64,000 nucleotides of DNA, from the NCBI GenBank assembly GCA_902826335.1, contig CADEEL010000009.1:32977-96976 (forward strand). The letters are read 5' to 3'. Every line of letters starts with the position of its first letter. Position 1 is the first letter of the stretch. The position numbers and the translations under genes were made by a program. This stretch comes from an uncultured Alphaproteobacteria bacterium (GTDB taxonomy: Bacteria; Pseudomonadota; Alphaproteobacteria; Caulobacterales; Aquidulcibacteraceae). Shown here piece by piece: positions 43,738 through 52,108 of the stretch. The notes under the pieces are model-generated. The model searched no databases, was not told the origin of the DNA, and saw only the letters and a list, made by a program, of their open reading frames with translations.

Positions 43738-44532
43738 TCAAAGCCACAGCGCGACGCGGTGGCGCGTCACGGCCAAGGAAACCAGCGCGGCGAGCCCAGT
43801 GATTGCACACGTCGCGCCGGCGACCATCCAATTCACGGCCGATGGCGCCGCGCCGCGCAAGGGCGCTCGCACCGTCTCCACCATATGGTAGAATGGATTG
43901 AGATCGGCGATCTCCGGGCGGTGCAGGCCCTCAACCGGAATCCAGATGATCGGCGTCAGGAAGAACGCCACCTGCAAGACGCTTGCGATGACCTGCCTCA
44001 CATCCCGGTAGCGCGTGCTGAACGGGCCGAGCGCGATCGATGCGCAAAACCCGAACACCAGGATAAGCGCCAAACCGATCAATGAAAGCGCCGCGATCGG
44101 TGAAAACCGGATGCCGAAGAACAAGAGCGTAACGATGACGGCGATCAGATTATGCAGAAAGATGAGCGCGTTGCGCAGCACGATGCGGAACGCGATGGTG
44201 CTGAGCGGCAGGGGCACATTGTGAAGATAGGCTTCGTGCTCCAGCACGCCCCCGGCGCCCTCATTGATGAGGCCGGAAATCAGGTTCCAGGCGAGCAGCC
44301 CCGCGCCCAGGAAGTGCACATAGGTGACGAACGAGGCGCCCTGGATCGGGCCGTACACATAGCCCAGCGTCAGCATGAGGAAGACGAGGCTGGCGCTGAT
44401 CCAGAACGGGCCGAGGAGGGAGCGCCGATAGCGCAACTCGATATCTTGCAGGCCGAGAATCCACCAGACGCGCCAATGTGTTAGGCCGCGCCTCAAATCA
44501 TCGGCCGCGCCGTTAAGGCCGCCCGTTAGCAT
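43738..44532 (-). CDS. Polysaccharide ABC exporter, permease subunit
   Basis: A 264-residue ABC-2 type permease with six predicted membrane segments. The amphipathic start WRVWWILGLQDIELRYRRSL and LLGPFWISASLVFLMLTLG are typical of Wzm/KpsM/TagG. GPFSTRYRDVRQVIASVLQ and FFLTPIIWIPVEGL are the conserved late-loop motifs. It and the ATPase gene downstream form the exporter that carries undecaprenyl-linked glycan to the periplasm. It is divergent from the family 4-like glycosyltransferase at 44763. Confidence 0.9.
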   Translation of the reverse strand: MLTGGLNGAADDLRRGLTHWRVWWILGLQDIELRYRRSLLGPFWISASLVFLMLTLGYVYGPIQGASFVTYVHFLGAGLLAWNLISGLINEGAGGVLEHEAYLHNVPLPLSTIAFRIVLRNALIFLHNLIAVIVTLLFFGIRFSPIAALSLIGLALILVFGFCASIALGPFSTRYRDVRQVIASVLQVAFFLTPIIWIPVEGLHRPEIADLNPFYHMVETVRAPLRGAAPSAVNWMVAGATCAITGLAALVSLAVTRHRVALWL

Positions 44533-44762
44533 GAATGAGCGCGAGAATGCATCGCCGGATTATCTGGCAGAGCGGCCGATTCGCCGGCAGATTAATTCTG
44601 CGCAATGGGCGGGCACGCACGTTGCGATGGCATTCCGACGCGATGAATTCTGGCGCGCCGGCCGCGAATCGCTATCACTGTCACGCCATAACAACGCGCG
44701 CGCGGGCTTCGCCGGGCTGAATTAGCCCGCCGCCCGCGTCGGCGCGGGGCGGGGTGGTGGTG

Positions 44763-46316
44763 ATGGAAGGGTCAGCGGCGATGGCTTTGCCGCGCGCGGC
44801 GCCGGTGGTGGCCGGTTCGGCGCGCGTGTTGCTCAGCCTTGAAATGGCGACGCTTGGCAGCTCCGGCATCCCACAGGATACGCGCCTCCTGCACAAAGGT
44901 CTGCTGCGCTCAGGTCGCCACGCGATCGCCGGGGTCGTCATGGAGAACCAGAATGCGCTGACCCGCCGTGTGCCGACACGACGCGGCCCGCGCGGCCAGC
45001 GCACCGAATATCTCGACGCGTCTCATTATTTTCTCGGCCTATCCGGGCACGAACCTCGCCGACGCATTGGATTTCTCTCGCGCATGGCGGAACGAGCCGA
45101 GCACATACAGCGCGCCTATTTCGGAAATCTTTTTCCGTATCGGAACAAGGCGGTGCCGCGCGAGTTCTTCGCAGGCACGGCTTGGCGCCAGCTTTTTCAA
45201 CGCACGCTGCCCGCTGAAGATATGGACCTTATGGGCCTTGGCGAACTTTACTACACCAATCTCACCTTTTCAGACATGCTCGTATCCGCGATGGCGCCCT
45301 TCGCGTTCGCGCCGCGCCTCGATACGAAAGGCTTCAATGTCGCCATTTTCGCCGACGCGCGCCCCATAAAGGTGACGCCCGGCACGGCCAAGATTATCCG
45401 CTACCACGATGCGATCCCGGTATCCGATCCGGATTTGCTTGGTGACGGCCTCTATACGACGGTTCACTATCGTTTTCTTCAGGCCTGCCGGCGGGACTCT
45501 TACTTCGTTTGCAACTCCGCGGCCACGCGCGCGTCCCTGCTGACTCTTTTTCCGTCGCTTGAGCCCTATTCAACCGTCATCCCATGCGCGAACGAGCCGC
45601 GCATTTCGCCGGCCGCCCACTCCATTGACCCGACTGACATTTTTCGCAGCCGCCTCGCGATTTCGGCCTTGGGGCCGGTGAAGGACCCGATCGCCGCGCA
45701 GCGCGCCATCGTCAATCGCGCGCGGCTCGAGGAGAACCAGCCCTATCTTCTCGCCGTCGCCGCGATCGAGCCGAAGAAAAACGTGCCAACGATCGTGCGC
45801 GCCTGGGAGCGTGTCCGCTTCAAGCACAAGGAAAAGCTTCGCCTGGTCATCGTCGGCAAACCAAGTTGGAATACGACGGCGGCGTTCGCCGCGATGCGGC
45901 CGCATGTTTTGTCCGGCGACATCATCCATATGGAGGATTTGCCGTTTGTGGAATTGCAGGCGCTCTACCTCAACGCGCGCGCACTGGTGTTCCCGTCCTA
46001 TGCCGAAGGATTTGGTTATCCGCCGGTGGAGGCGTTGACCGCCGGCGCGCCCGTTGTCGTGTCGGATATCCCGGCTCTGCGCGATACGTTGGGGGATGCG
46101 GCGGTTTACGTGAACCCTTTTGATGTTCAGGACGTGGCCAACGGCGTCGCAAGTCTGCTGTACGGTCCGGGCGTGGAGGCCAAGCGGCGCGAACTTGTGC
46201 AGCGCGGCGGCGCGGTTGTGGCCCGCTACGCGCTCAGCCGCGTGATTCCAGCCTGGGATGATGTTATTGCGCGCGTGCGACTTGATGGGCGCCTCGGCCG
46301 CGCGCCCTTGTGTTGA
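44763..46316 (+). CDS. Glycosyltransferase, GT-B (family 4-like)
   Basis: A retaining glycosyltransferase of about 517 residues. The C-terminal half shows LLAVAAIEPKKNVPTIVRAW, LRLVIVGKPSW and the donor-binding FPSYAEGFGYPPVEALTAGAP, where E(x7)E is present. The N-terminal half is poorly conserved. Starts at GTG 44754, ATG 44763 and ATG 44781 are all possible; ATG 44781 has GAAGGG upstream. Relatives with KKN and EGFG motifs include mannosyltransferases. It leads the rightward group with FkbM and the first sulfotransferase. Confidence 0.85.
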   Translation: MEGSAAMALPRAAPVVAGSARVLLSLEMATLGSSGIPQDTRLLHKGLLRSGRHAIAGVVMENQNALTRRVPTRRGPRGQRTEYLDASHYFLGLSGHEPRRRIGFLSRMAERAEHIQRAYFGNLFPYRNKAVPREFFAGTAWRQLFQRTLPAEDMDLMGLGELYYTNLTFSDMLVSAMAPFAFAPRLDTKGFNVAIFADARPIKVTPGTAKIIRYHDAIPVSDPDLLGDGLYTTVHYRFLQACRRDSYFVCNSAATRASLLTLFPSLEPYSTVIPCANEPRISPAAHSIDPTDIFRSRLAISALGPVKDPIAAQRAIVNRARLEENQPYLLAVAAIEPKKNVPTIVRAWERVRFKHKEKLRLVIVGKPSWNTTAAFAAMRPHVLSGDIIHMEDLPFVELQALYLNARALVFPSYAEGFGYPPVEALTAGAPVVVSDIPALRDTLGDAAVYVNPFDVQDVANGVASLLYGPGVEAKRRELVQRGGAVVARYALSRVIPAWDDVIARVRLDGRLGRAPLC

Positions 46317-46333
46317 GATTTGGAAGTAATGGT

Positions 46334-47155
46334 ATGCAATTATCGCCGAAAGACATTCTAACTCAGCGCACGCGCGCGGATGGCGAGGGCGCATTTCGTG
46401 AGCGTTCACGGTATCGCTATCTTGGCCGGGACGAGGGTATCGCGATTGTACTGGGAAAGTACAAGCTGTTCGTCAACACCCGTGACCCCGCGATTGCGCC
46501 GTTTCTCATGCTTGATGGCTTCTGGGAATATTGGAACTCAGTGTTTTTCGCGCGCTATGTGCAGCCTGGGTGGCGTGTTGCGGAAGTCGGCGCAAATCTA
46601 GGGTATTTTACGCTTCTGCTGGCGGACCTTGTCGGCCCGCAAGGCCAGGTCGTCGCGTTCGAGCCGTTAAGTGTAAACTACACGCTTCTGCGCCGCAGCG
46701 TGGCGGTGAACGGATTTGCGGATCGCGTCACGTGCAGGCCAGAGGCCTTGTCCGATGAGGATGGCGAGGGGCGCATCGTCGTCAATCCCGACAATTATGG
46801 CGGCGGATCAATCCTTGCCGCTCCTGGCGCGCATACAATCAGCGAGCAGGTCAAGCTGATGCGTTCAGGCGCCGCGCTGGGTGACTTCAGGCCCGATTTC
46901 ATCAAGATGGACGTTGAGGGTGCGGAGGAAAAGGTCATGGCAGGAATGTCGGACCTCCTCGCGGCGCAAAGGCGCATTGCGCTGGTGATCGAGTTTGACC
47001 GCCATCGCTTCTCGGACTGGCGCGGATGGTTGTCCGCCCGCGCCGCAGACGGGTTCGCCATTAATAAAATTGACTATGACGGTGAAGCGCGCGCGACGAC
47101 CATAGACGCATTGGCCGATCATGGGATGACGGAAGTATTGCTTGAGCGGCACTAG
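46334..47155 (+). CDS. FkbM family methyltransferase
   Basis: A 273-residue S-adenosylmethionine methyltransferase, likely acting on a hydroxyl of the surface glycan. VAEVGANLGYFTLLLADLVG is the SAM-binding motif I, VVAFEPLSVNYTLLRRSV is motif II, and FIKMDVEGAEEKVMAGM is the FkbM hallmark. ATG 46334 is chosen over a leader of 8 codons. It lies 17 bases after the glycosyltransferase and 9 bases before the sulfotransferase. The DNA becomes less GC-rich from about here. Confidence 0.87.
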   Translation: MQLSPKDILTQRTRADGEGAFRERSRYRYLGRDEGIAIVLGKYKLFVNTRDPAIAPFLMLDGFWEYWNSVFFARYVQPGWRVAEVGANLGYFTLLLADLVGPQGQVVAFEPLSVNYTLLRRSVAVNGFADRVTCRPEALSDEDGEGRIVVNPDNYGGGSILAAPGAHTISEQVKLMRSGAALGDFRPDFIKMDVEGAEEKVMAGMSDLLAAQRRIALVIEFDRHRFSDWRGWLSARAADGFAINKIDYDGEARATTIDALADHGMTEVLLERH

Positions 47156-47164
47156 GCGCGGAAC

Positions 47165-48424
47165 ATGAATGAACTAGCGATCAGGCGCCGATACCGACGT
47201 CGACCCGTCCGCGACCGCATGGCATTCGTGCATGTCCCTAAGACGGGCGGCACGTTTCTTCATGAGCTTCTGGCCGAGCACTTCTCGCCCACCCACACGT
47301 TTGTCGCACGTAGTCATTTGGCGGAGGTGTCGTCCGCGCTCCATCACTTTGACCTGATCAGCGGCCATTACTGGTTCTCCGAGATCGAGTCTGTCGCTGA
47401 CGACTATGATTTCCTGACAGTGTTGAGGAACCCCATCGACCGATTCTACTCGACAATCGGTCACTACAAGATGATTGCGGAGCGAGCAGAAACGCCAGAA
47501 TCATGGACAGCGGAGCAAAGGCGAATCTACGAGGTCGCCGTACAGGGACCGCCAGAGGCGTTCATCGATCTGCTTGGTGAGGCGCCCGTCGGATTCAATA
47601 ATTCCGTCATGATGTTGTCGTCTCTCCCCGCCGAGAGTGATCTGTCGAGCCATACCGAGAGCGCCAAAGAAAATCTCATGTCGCGCTTCCTATTCGCGAC
47701 ATTGGCGAACATTGAGCGCCTCACTTGGCTAGTTGGTGAGAGGTTCGACGACGCCAACATGTTGTTTCGCGGGCGTCGAAACGTGAGTGCGCCACAATCG
47801 CGTCTGCCTAAGGTGTTGGAGAGCCGTCTGCTAAAGATCTGCGGCCATGACCTGGAGCTCTTTGAATTTGCGATGGCGCGGGAGACTGCGCGTGCATTTG
47901 ATGAGTACAGCCGTCTGCGGAACAATGGAAATCAACCGTCACGCGAGCGCCGCGCGCTAGCGTCATCGCCCGAGGCGGGTGGGGAGGGAACGAACACCGT
48001 TTCAATTGCAGCCCATCATGGACTTATGGGCTTTCATGCCGCCGAGAAATTTAAGGGCGGTGCGTTCCGCTATACTGGCCCAGATGACATCGCCGCAGTG
48101 TTCCTAGGCGCGGAGTTTGCATCATTCCCTTGGTTTGAGATCAAGGTCATCAACTCCGCGTGCCCAGAGCGCTCTCACGAAATTAGCGTGCTGGTGAACG
48201 AGGAGATAGTGCCCATTTGGTTCATGCATCGGGACGGCGCGCTCTGGTGCAAGGGCCGCATGCCGCGCTATCTTGCTGACAAACCGGAGCCGATCACCGT
48301 TTTGTTTCAGACGCCGTTCACGCGCCAACTGGCCGACGAACGCGGCAGGATTGTTGACGAGCGTAAGCTCGGCATCGCAATCGAGCGCGTGCAATTTTTA
48401 ATGACTGAGCCGGCCTATGCGTAG
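47165..48424 (+). CDS. Sulfotransferase with extra C-terminal domain
   Basis: A 419-residue protein. The N-terminal 250 residues are a PAPS-dependent sulfotransferase: FVHVPKTGGTFLHELL is the 5'-phosphosulfate loop and FLTVLRNPIDRFYSTI is the 3'-phosphate motif. A linker (REDs and prolines around 255-280) leads to a C-terminal module of about 135 residues (GFHAAEKFKGGAFRYTG to DERKLGIAIERVQF) that looks like a beta-sandwich and is similar in pattern to domains appended to glycan enzymes in alphaproteobacteria. It probably sulfates the surface polysaccharide. Codon use is visibly less GC-biased than in the flanks. It converges on the next sulfotransferase, 4 bases apart. Confidence 0.82.
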   Translation: MNELAIRRRYRRRPVRDRMAFVHVPKTGGTFLHELLAEHFSPTHTFVARSHLAEVSSALHHFDLISGHYWFSEIESVADDYDFLTVLRNPIDRFYSTIGHYKMIAERAETPESWTAEQRRIYEVAVQGPPEAFIDLLGEAPVGFNNSVMMLSSLPAESDLSSHTESAKENLMSRFLFATLANIERLTWLVGERFDDANMLFRGRRNVSAPQSRLPKVLESRLLKICGHDLELFEFAMARETARAFDEYSRLRNNGNQPSRERRALASSPEAGGEGTNTVSIAAHHGLMGFHAAEKFKGGAFRYTGPDDIAAVFLGAEFASFPWFEIKVINSACPERSHEISVLVNEEIVPIWFMHRDGALWCKGRMPRYLADKPEPITVLFQTPFTRQLADERGRIVDERKLGIAIERVQFLMTEPAYA

Positions 48425-48428
48425 CGGT

Positions 48429-49478
48429 TCAGCAGCGCCAGATGGCGGCGGAAAGATTTAGCGCTTCGGCGATGAAGGCGCGTTCATCTGCGAATAGACG
48501 TTCGTTATGCTGATCCAGAAAGGCGCGCTCTCCTTCCGTCAGCGTGCCGCATCCCTCGTTTGCTCGCTCGAGATCACCTGAGAATGCGGGATCGACCCGC
48601 CGTAGCCAAGAATTCGGCGCCTCAGCGTCAAACACATCTATGCTGAAGCGGCGGATACTGTCGATGGCGTTTCGTTGAATGTAGGCCGTGTCAAGTTCGG
48701 CAGAACTGGTAGGCAAACCAAGGGTTCGCGAGGCAGTGTTGATCTGTGCGGCGGCGTAGGGCCCTTGCAGGAAATCTTCCAGCGCAATGTCGCGCATGGC
48801 GCGCATGCCGGGCGACATGGCGTCCACTGGCGCACGCTCGCGGCGCGCATGCAGCCAAGCGGAAACGAACCGCGCCCTGGGCTCTCTAAGCGCCACGGAT
48901 ATCCAGCCGCGGGTGCGGCCTGCGTCGATGACGTCCTGCAAGTAAAAATGTCCGGCCCAGAAATCATAGCGGTCCCGCGAACCATCCGCATGAAACTCAT
49001 CGCGCCGGCCAAAGTATTTGAAGCTGCGTAGGCGCGCATCAAGAAAGCGTACCATAGCTGTGCCAGCTGATTTGGGAATATGCAGGAATGCACCAAACCG
49101 CGTCGTGCGTTGCGCATGCAAGGAGGCGAAGTGCGCCCATCTCTGCATCAGATGAACACGGCGCTCGCTCGATTGCAGGACGATGAATACGTCATTTTCA
49201 AAGATTGGCGCAAAGACCCCCATCATGTCCTCAAGCGATAGTGGAAGGCGCGCGAGCATGCCCTTGTGCATGACGACGGCGGCAAAACGTGTGCGATCTG
49301 CCACGCTGTCGTAGCAAACAAAATTGGCGTCGCGTTCGATCTCCTCCGGCACCAATATGAGTCCGCCATCGGCCGCCGCCCTGGCCATTTCATAGGCGTC
49401 CGCCCAGTATTGGTCTGGGTAGGTCGCCGGCGAAAGCGCTGTGCGACTGATGCCCCATGCCAAGTCTAAGTCGGACAT
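48429..49478 (-). CDS. Sulfotransferase-like protein
   Basis: A 349-residue protein with the sulfotransferase loop GAFLHIPKSAGTAMVRFLDA near residue 130 and a 3'-phosphate-type motif ISVALREPRARFVSAWLHAR near 205. The first 120 residues are not part of the usual fold and are unrecognised. The acceptor is unknown; the neighbourhood suggests surface glycan. AAGGTG lies just upstream of the ATG on the minus strand. Base composition is lower in GC than the genome core, as in the neighbouring sulfotransferase gene at 47165. Confidence 0.8.
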   Translation of the reverse strand: MSDLDLAWGISRTALSPATYPDQYWADAYEMARAAADGGLILVPEEIERDANFVCYDSVADRTRFAAVVMHKGMLARLPLSLEDMMGVFAPIFENDVFIVLQSSERRVHLMQRWAHFASLHAQRTTRFGAFLHIPKSAGTAMVRFLDARLRSFKYFGRRDEFHADGSRDRYDFWAGHFYLQDVIDAGRTRGWISVALREPRARFVSAWLHARRERAPVDAMSPGMRAMRDIALEDFLQGPYAAAQINTASRTLGLPTSSAELDTAYIQRNAIDSIRRFSIDVFDAEAPNSWLRRVDPAFSGDLERANEGCGTLTEGERAFLDQHNERLFADERAFIAEALNLSAAIWRC

Positions 49479-49538
49479 TCGCTCACCTTTTCGCCTGGAA
49501 TTTGCCAGTGCACGGCCATGCAGTCCACCTCCCCCCCC

Positions 49539-50234
49539 TCAAAACTCATACCCATGCAATTCGATCTCCCGCGCGAACAGCGCGCCCACGCGCGCGGCCT
49601 GCGCCGAGGTGTAGACCTCGCGATAAGGCCGCCGATCCGTACGCCAGTGCGATTTCGCGCGCGCCGGCAGCGCGCCTGGAAACGGCACGCCGATCTGCGC
49701 GAACACGCGCGTCAGCTCAGCATCGAGGGCTTCATAGCGCAACACCGCGTCCACCATGATCGCGCCGGCGCCGTCGCAATAGAGCGGATGATTGAGCGGC
49801 CGGTCATGCGCCGCGAGGCAGTCGTCAAGCGTCAGGTTCGCCCGCGCGCCATGATCGGGCGAGCGCCGCTTCATCGCGTGCCAGGAGAGCATCTTGTCCC
49901 ACGGATTGCGTTCAACACAGAACGTGAAATAGCGCCGCCAGCAATCGGGCTCGAGCGCGGCGAGCGCGCGCGCGCTCATATGGTTGAACATGCCGTCATG
50001 ATTGCGCGCGTGGTGGCCCGGCTCCGCTGGAACGAGCGGCGTCAGCCGGTCGCGCGCGCCGCACAGGCTGGACAGATAGAGCTCGATGCTCGTCCCGGCC
50101 GTCTTGCGTGTCTTCACGAAGATGAATTTGTAGCGGTGGGAGACGATGGCCATGGCGCGCGCCCGCTTATGCCGGTTGCGGATCGTTTGGTCGAGTAAGC
50201 CCGCCTTGCCGAACCGCGTCCAATCGGCGAGCAT
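49539..50234 (-). CDS. Sulfotransferase family 2-like protein
   Basis: A 231-residue single-domain protein. YKFIFVKTRKTAGTSIELYL is the 5'-phosphosulfate-binding start and FTFCVERNPWDKMLSWHAM is the 3'-phosphate motif. MFNHMSARAL and a C-terminal region ending in ELHGYEF resemble carbohydrate sulfotransferases of marine bacteria. It starts 8 bases from the divergent stress-protein gene, so the promoters must overlap coding sequence or lie within these genes. GC content is back to the genome level. It is the third sulfotransferase in 3 kb. Confidence 0.83.
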   Translation of the reverse strand: MLADWTRFGKAGLLDQTIRNRHKRARAMAIVSHRYKFIFVKTRKTAGTSIELYLSSLCGARDRLTPLVPAEPGHHARNHDGMFNHMSARALAALEPDCWRRYFTFCVERNPWDKMLSWHAMKRRSPDHGARANLTLDDCLAAHDRPLNHPLYCDGAGAIMVDAVLRYEALDAELTRVFAQIGVPFPGALPARAKSHWRTDRRPYREVYTSAQAARVGALFAREIELHGYEF

Positions 50235-50242
50235 GATCGCCC

Positions 50243-50728
50243 ATGAGCGGCGCGTTCAAATTTCTCGTCATCGCCGATGACAGCCCGGAATTTCCCGCCG
50301 CGCTCGCTTACGCGGCGCTGCGCGCCAAATTGTCGGGCAGCTCGGTCGTTATGCTGCGCGTCATTGAGCCGGAGGAGCCGGCCGAGTGGGTGTCCGTCAG
50401 CGAGGAGATTCGCCGTCAGGCGATCGAGGCCGCCGAAGCCCTCACCCAGCGCTACGCGGCAGAGATTTGGGCCGAAACCGGCCTGAAGGCTGAAATCGTC
50501 ATTCGCGAGGGCGAGATACGCGGCGAAATCAGACGCCTGATTGAAGAGGATCAGGCCATCCGCATCGTCACTTTGGCCGCGGGCGCCGGTCAGGGCGGCC
50601 CAGGTCCCCTTGTTTCCTCACTGGCGCGTGGCCAGGGCTTCGGCGCGCGCGCCCTGCCGGTCCTGGTCGTGCCCGGCGGGCTGACCAAGGAGGCGATCCG
50701 GGCGCTCGCCGAGCCTGGCGACGGTTGA
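50243..50728 (+). CDS. Universal stress protein family
   Basis: A 161-residue UspA-fold protein. FKFLVIADDSPEFPAALAYA is the first strand and loop with the conserved Asp, VVMLRVIEP is the second strand, and ALPVLVVPGGL is the last. The GxxG-9x-G(S/T) ATP motif is not clearly kept, so nucleotide binding is uncertain. It begins the rightward housekeeping run, 40 bases before nfu. Confidence 0.8.
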   Translation: MSGAFKFLVIADDSPEFPAALAYAALRAKLSGSSVVMLRVIEPEEPAEWVSVSEEIRRQAIEAAEALTQRYAAEIWAETGLKAEIVIREGEIRGEIRRLIEEDQAIRIVTLAAGAGQGGPGPLVSSLARGQGFGARALPVLVVPGGLTKEAIRALAEPGDG

Positions 50729-50768
50729 CCGGGCCGCGCGGCGCGCCCACTTGGGCGGTGAGGCCGCG

Positions 50769-51344
50769 ATGTTTATCCAGACTGAATCCACCCCCAATCC
50801 GCAAACGCTGAAATTTCTGCCGGGTCGCCCGGTGTTGGGCGTCGGCGGCCGTGAATTCGACGCGGTGGACGTGGCCCGCTCCGCTTCCCCGTTGGCCGCC
50901 GCAATCCTGGAAGTGGAGGGTCTGCGCCGCGTCTATCTGGGCCCCGATTTTCTGACCGCCACGAAAGCAGAGAGTGTCGATTGGGCTCACCTTAAACCCG
51001 CCATCCTCGCGGCCATCATGGATCACTTCGTGGCCGAGCGCCCGGTCCTGCTGGATGACGCGCCGCGGGAAGAATCCGCCAGTGCGGTCATTTACCAGGG
51101 CGAAGCGGGCGAGATCGTCGCACAGCTGCTTGACCTTATCGAAACCCGCATACGCCCAGCCGTAGCGCGCGACGGCGGCGACATCGTGTTTCACTCGTGG
51201 GATCACGAAGAGGGCGTCGTGCGCTTGTCCATGCGCGGCGCCTGCGCGGGTTGCCCGTCCTCGGCCATGACGTTGAAGCAAGGCATTGAGAACATGCTGC
51301 GCCACTACGTGCCCGAAGTGAATCGCGTTGAGCAGGCGCTCTGA
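50769..51344 (+). CDS. Nfu-type iron-sulfur cluster carrier
   Basis: A 191-residue Fe-S scaffold or carrier. MFIQTESTPNPQTLKFLPG starts the Nfu_N domain (1-90). The NifU domain (110-185) carries the cluster-ligating CxxC in RGACAGCPSSAMTLKQGIE. ATG 50769 is preferred over an upstream in-frame start because the Nfu_N domain begins there. It delivers 4Fe-4S clusters to enzymes such as MiaB, encoded 2.3 kb downstream. Confidence 0.93.
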   Translation: MFIQTESTPNPQTLKFLPGRPVLGVGGREFDAVDVARSASPLAAAILEVEGLRRVYLGPDFLTATKAESVDWAHLKPAILAAIMDHFVAERPVLLDDAPREESASAVIYQGEAGEIVAQLLDLIETRIRPAVARDGGDIVFHSWDHEEGVVRLSMRGACAGCPSSAMTLKQGIENMLRHYVPEVNRVEQAL

Positions 51345-51376
51345 GCGCGGCCGATGCTGAGCTCAACGCGGCGCCA

Positions 51377-52108
51377 GTGAACATCCTCGCGATCGAGACA
51401 TGTCTTGACGCCTGCGCGCTGGCGCTGCTGCAGGGCGGCGAACTTGTGTTCCAAAGCGTGGACGTCATGGAGCGCGGTCAGGCCGAGGCGATCGCCCCGC
51501 TCGCCCAGCGTGCGTTCGCCGCCGCGAATTTTTCGCCGCGCGCGCTTGATCGCATCGTGGTGACCGTGGGGCCGGGCTCCTTCACGGGCGTGCGCGTCGG
51601 CTTGGCGTTCGCGCGCGGCCTCGCGGTTGCGCTGAACATTGACTGCATCGGCGTGTCGACGCTCGAGGCGCTCACATTGGGTGAGGCCGAGAACCTACGC
51701 GCCTCAGTCATAGCAACGCCTGCCGCGCTCTATGCGGCGCTCTACGGAGCGGGCGAGACGCTAGAGCATGATCGCGAAAAGTGGGAACCGGTTTTCGCGA
51801 AAGATCATGCGAAATTCAAAGGAATCGAGAGCAAGATTGATTCAATCTCAAACAATCTTGCTCTGATCCCGCCGCGCCGATTTGACTCGATGCCTGCGGC
51901 GGCCGCTGCCATCTCTGGCGCGGCGGCGGGCGAGATTGTTGCGGTCGCCGGCCCGGGGCGCGAAGAATTGGCGCGGCTTATGCCAGCCGCGCGCGTGACT
52001 GGCGCGGCGCGTCCCGATCCCGTGCTCATGGCGCACTGGTGCGCTGGGCGCGACCCAACAACGAACCCGCCCACGCCGCTCTATCTGCGGGCGGCCCTGG
52101 AGCCATGA
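51377..52108 (+). CDS. tsaB: tRNA t6A synthesis protein TsaB with an in-frame palindromic insert
   Basis: Part of the TsaBDE complex that makes t6A37 in ANN-decoding tRNAs. MNILAIETCLDACALALLQ and TVGPGSFTGVRVGLAFARGL are the ASKHA signatures. The start is GTG at 51377. Residues 130-163 (from EHDREKWEP to SNNLAL) are encoded by a palindromic repeat; removing them joins GAGETL to IPPRRF, which restores a typical TsaB outline. At 243 residues it is about 30 longer than usual. The stop overlaps the rimI start (ATGA). The insert adds a charged loop that the protein must tolerate. Confidence 0.9.
   Translation: MNILAIETCLDACALALLQGGELVFQSVDVMERGQAEAIAPLAQRAFAAANFSPRALDRIVVTVGPGSFTGVRVGLAFARGLAVALNIDCIGVSTLEALTLGEAENLRASVIATPAALYAALYGAGETLEHDREKWEPVFAKDHAKFKGIESKIDSISNNLALIPPRRFDSMPAAAAAISGAAAGEIVAVAGPGREELARLMPAARVTGAARPDPVLMAHWCAGRDPTTNPPTPLYLRAALEP
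51766..51864. repeat. Palindromic element inside the tsaB reading frame
   Basis: Two adjacent hairpins, 99 bases in total. The first has GCATGATC (51766-51773) with GATCATGC (51803-51810), and inside it GCGAAAA (51774-51780) with TTTTCGC (51792-51798) around GTGGGAACCGG. The second has AGAGCAAGATTG (51828-51839) with CAATCTTGCTCT (51853-51864). The core matches the intergenic repeats at 33811 and 59671. Its length keeps the frame and no stop is created. Confidence 0.9.

Noticed and set aside
44531..44725. A 64-codon frame in the gap between the ABC permease and the GT-B glycosyltransferase
   Set aside because: There is no ribosome site, no family resemblance, and the region is a divergent promoter spacer with a 6-bp hairpin near 44710-44730.
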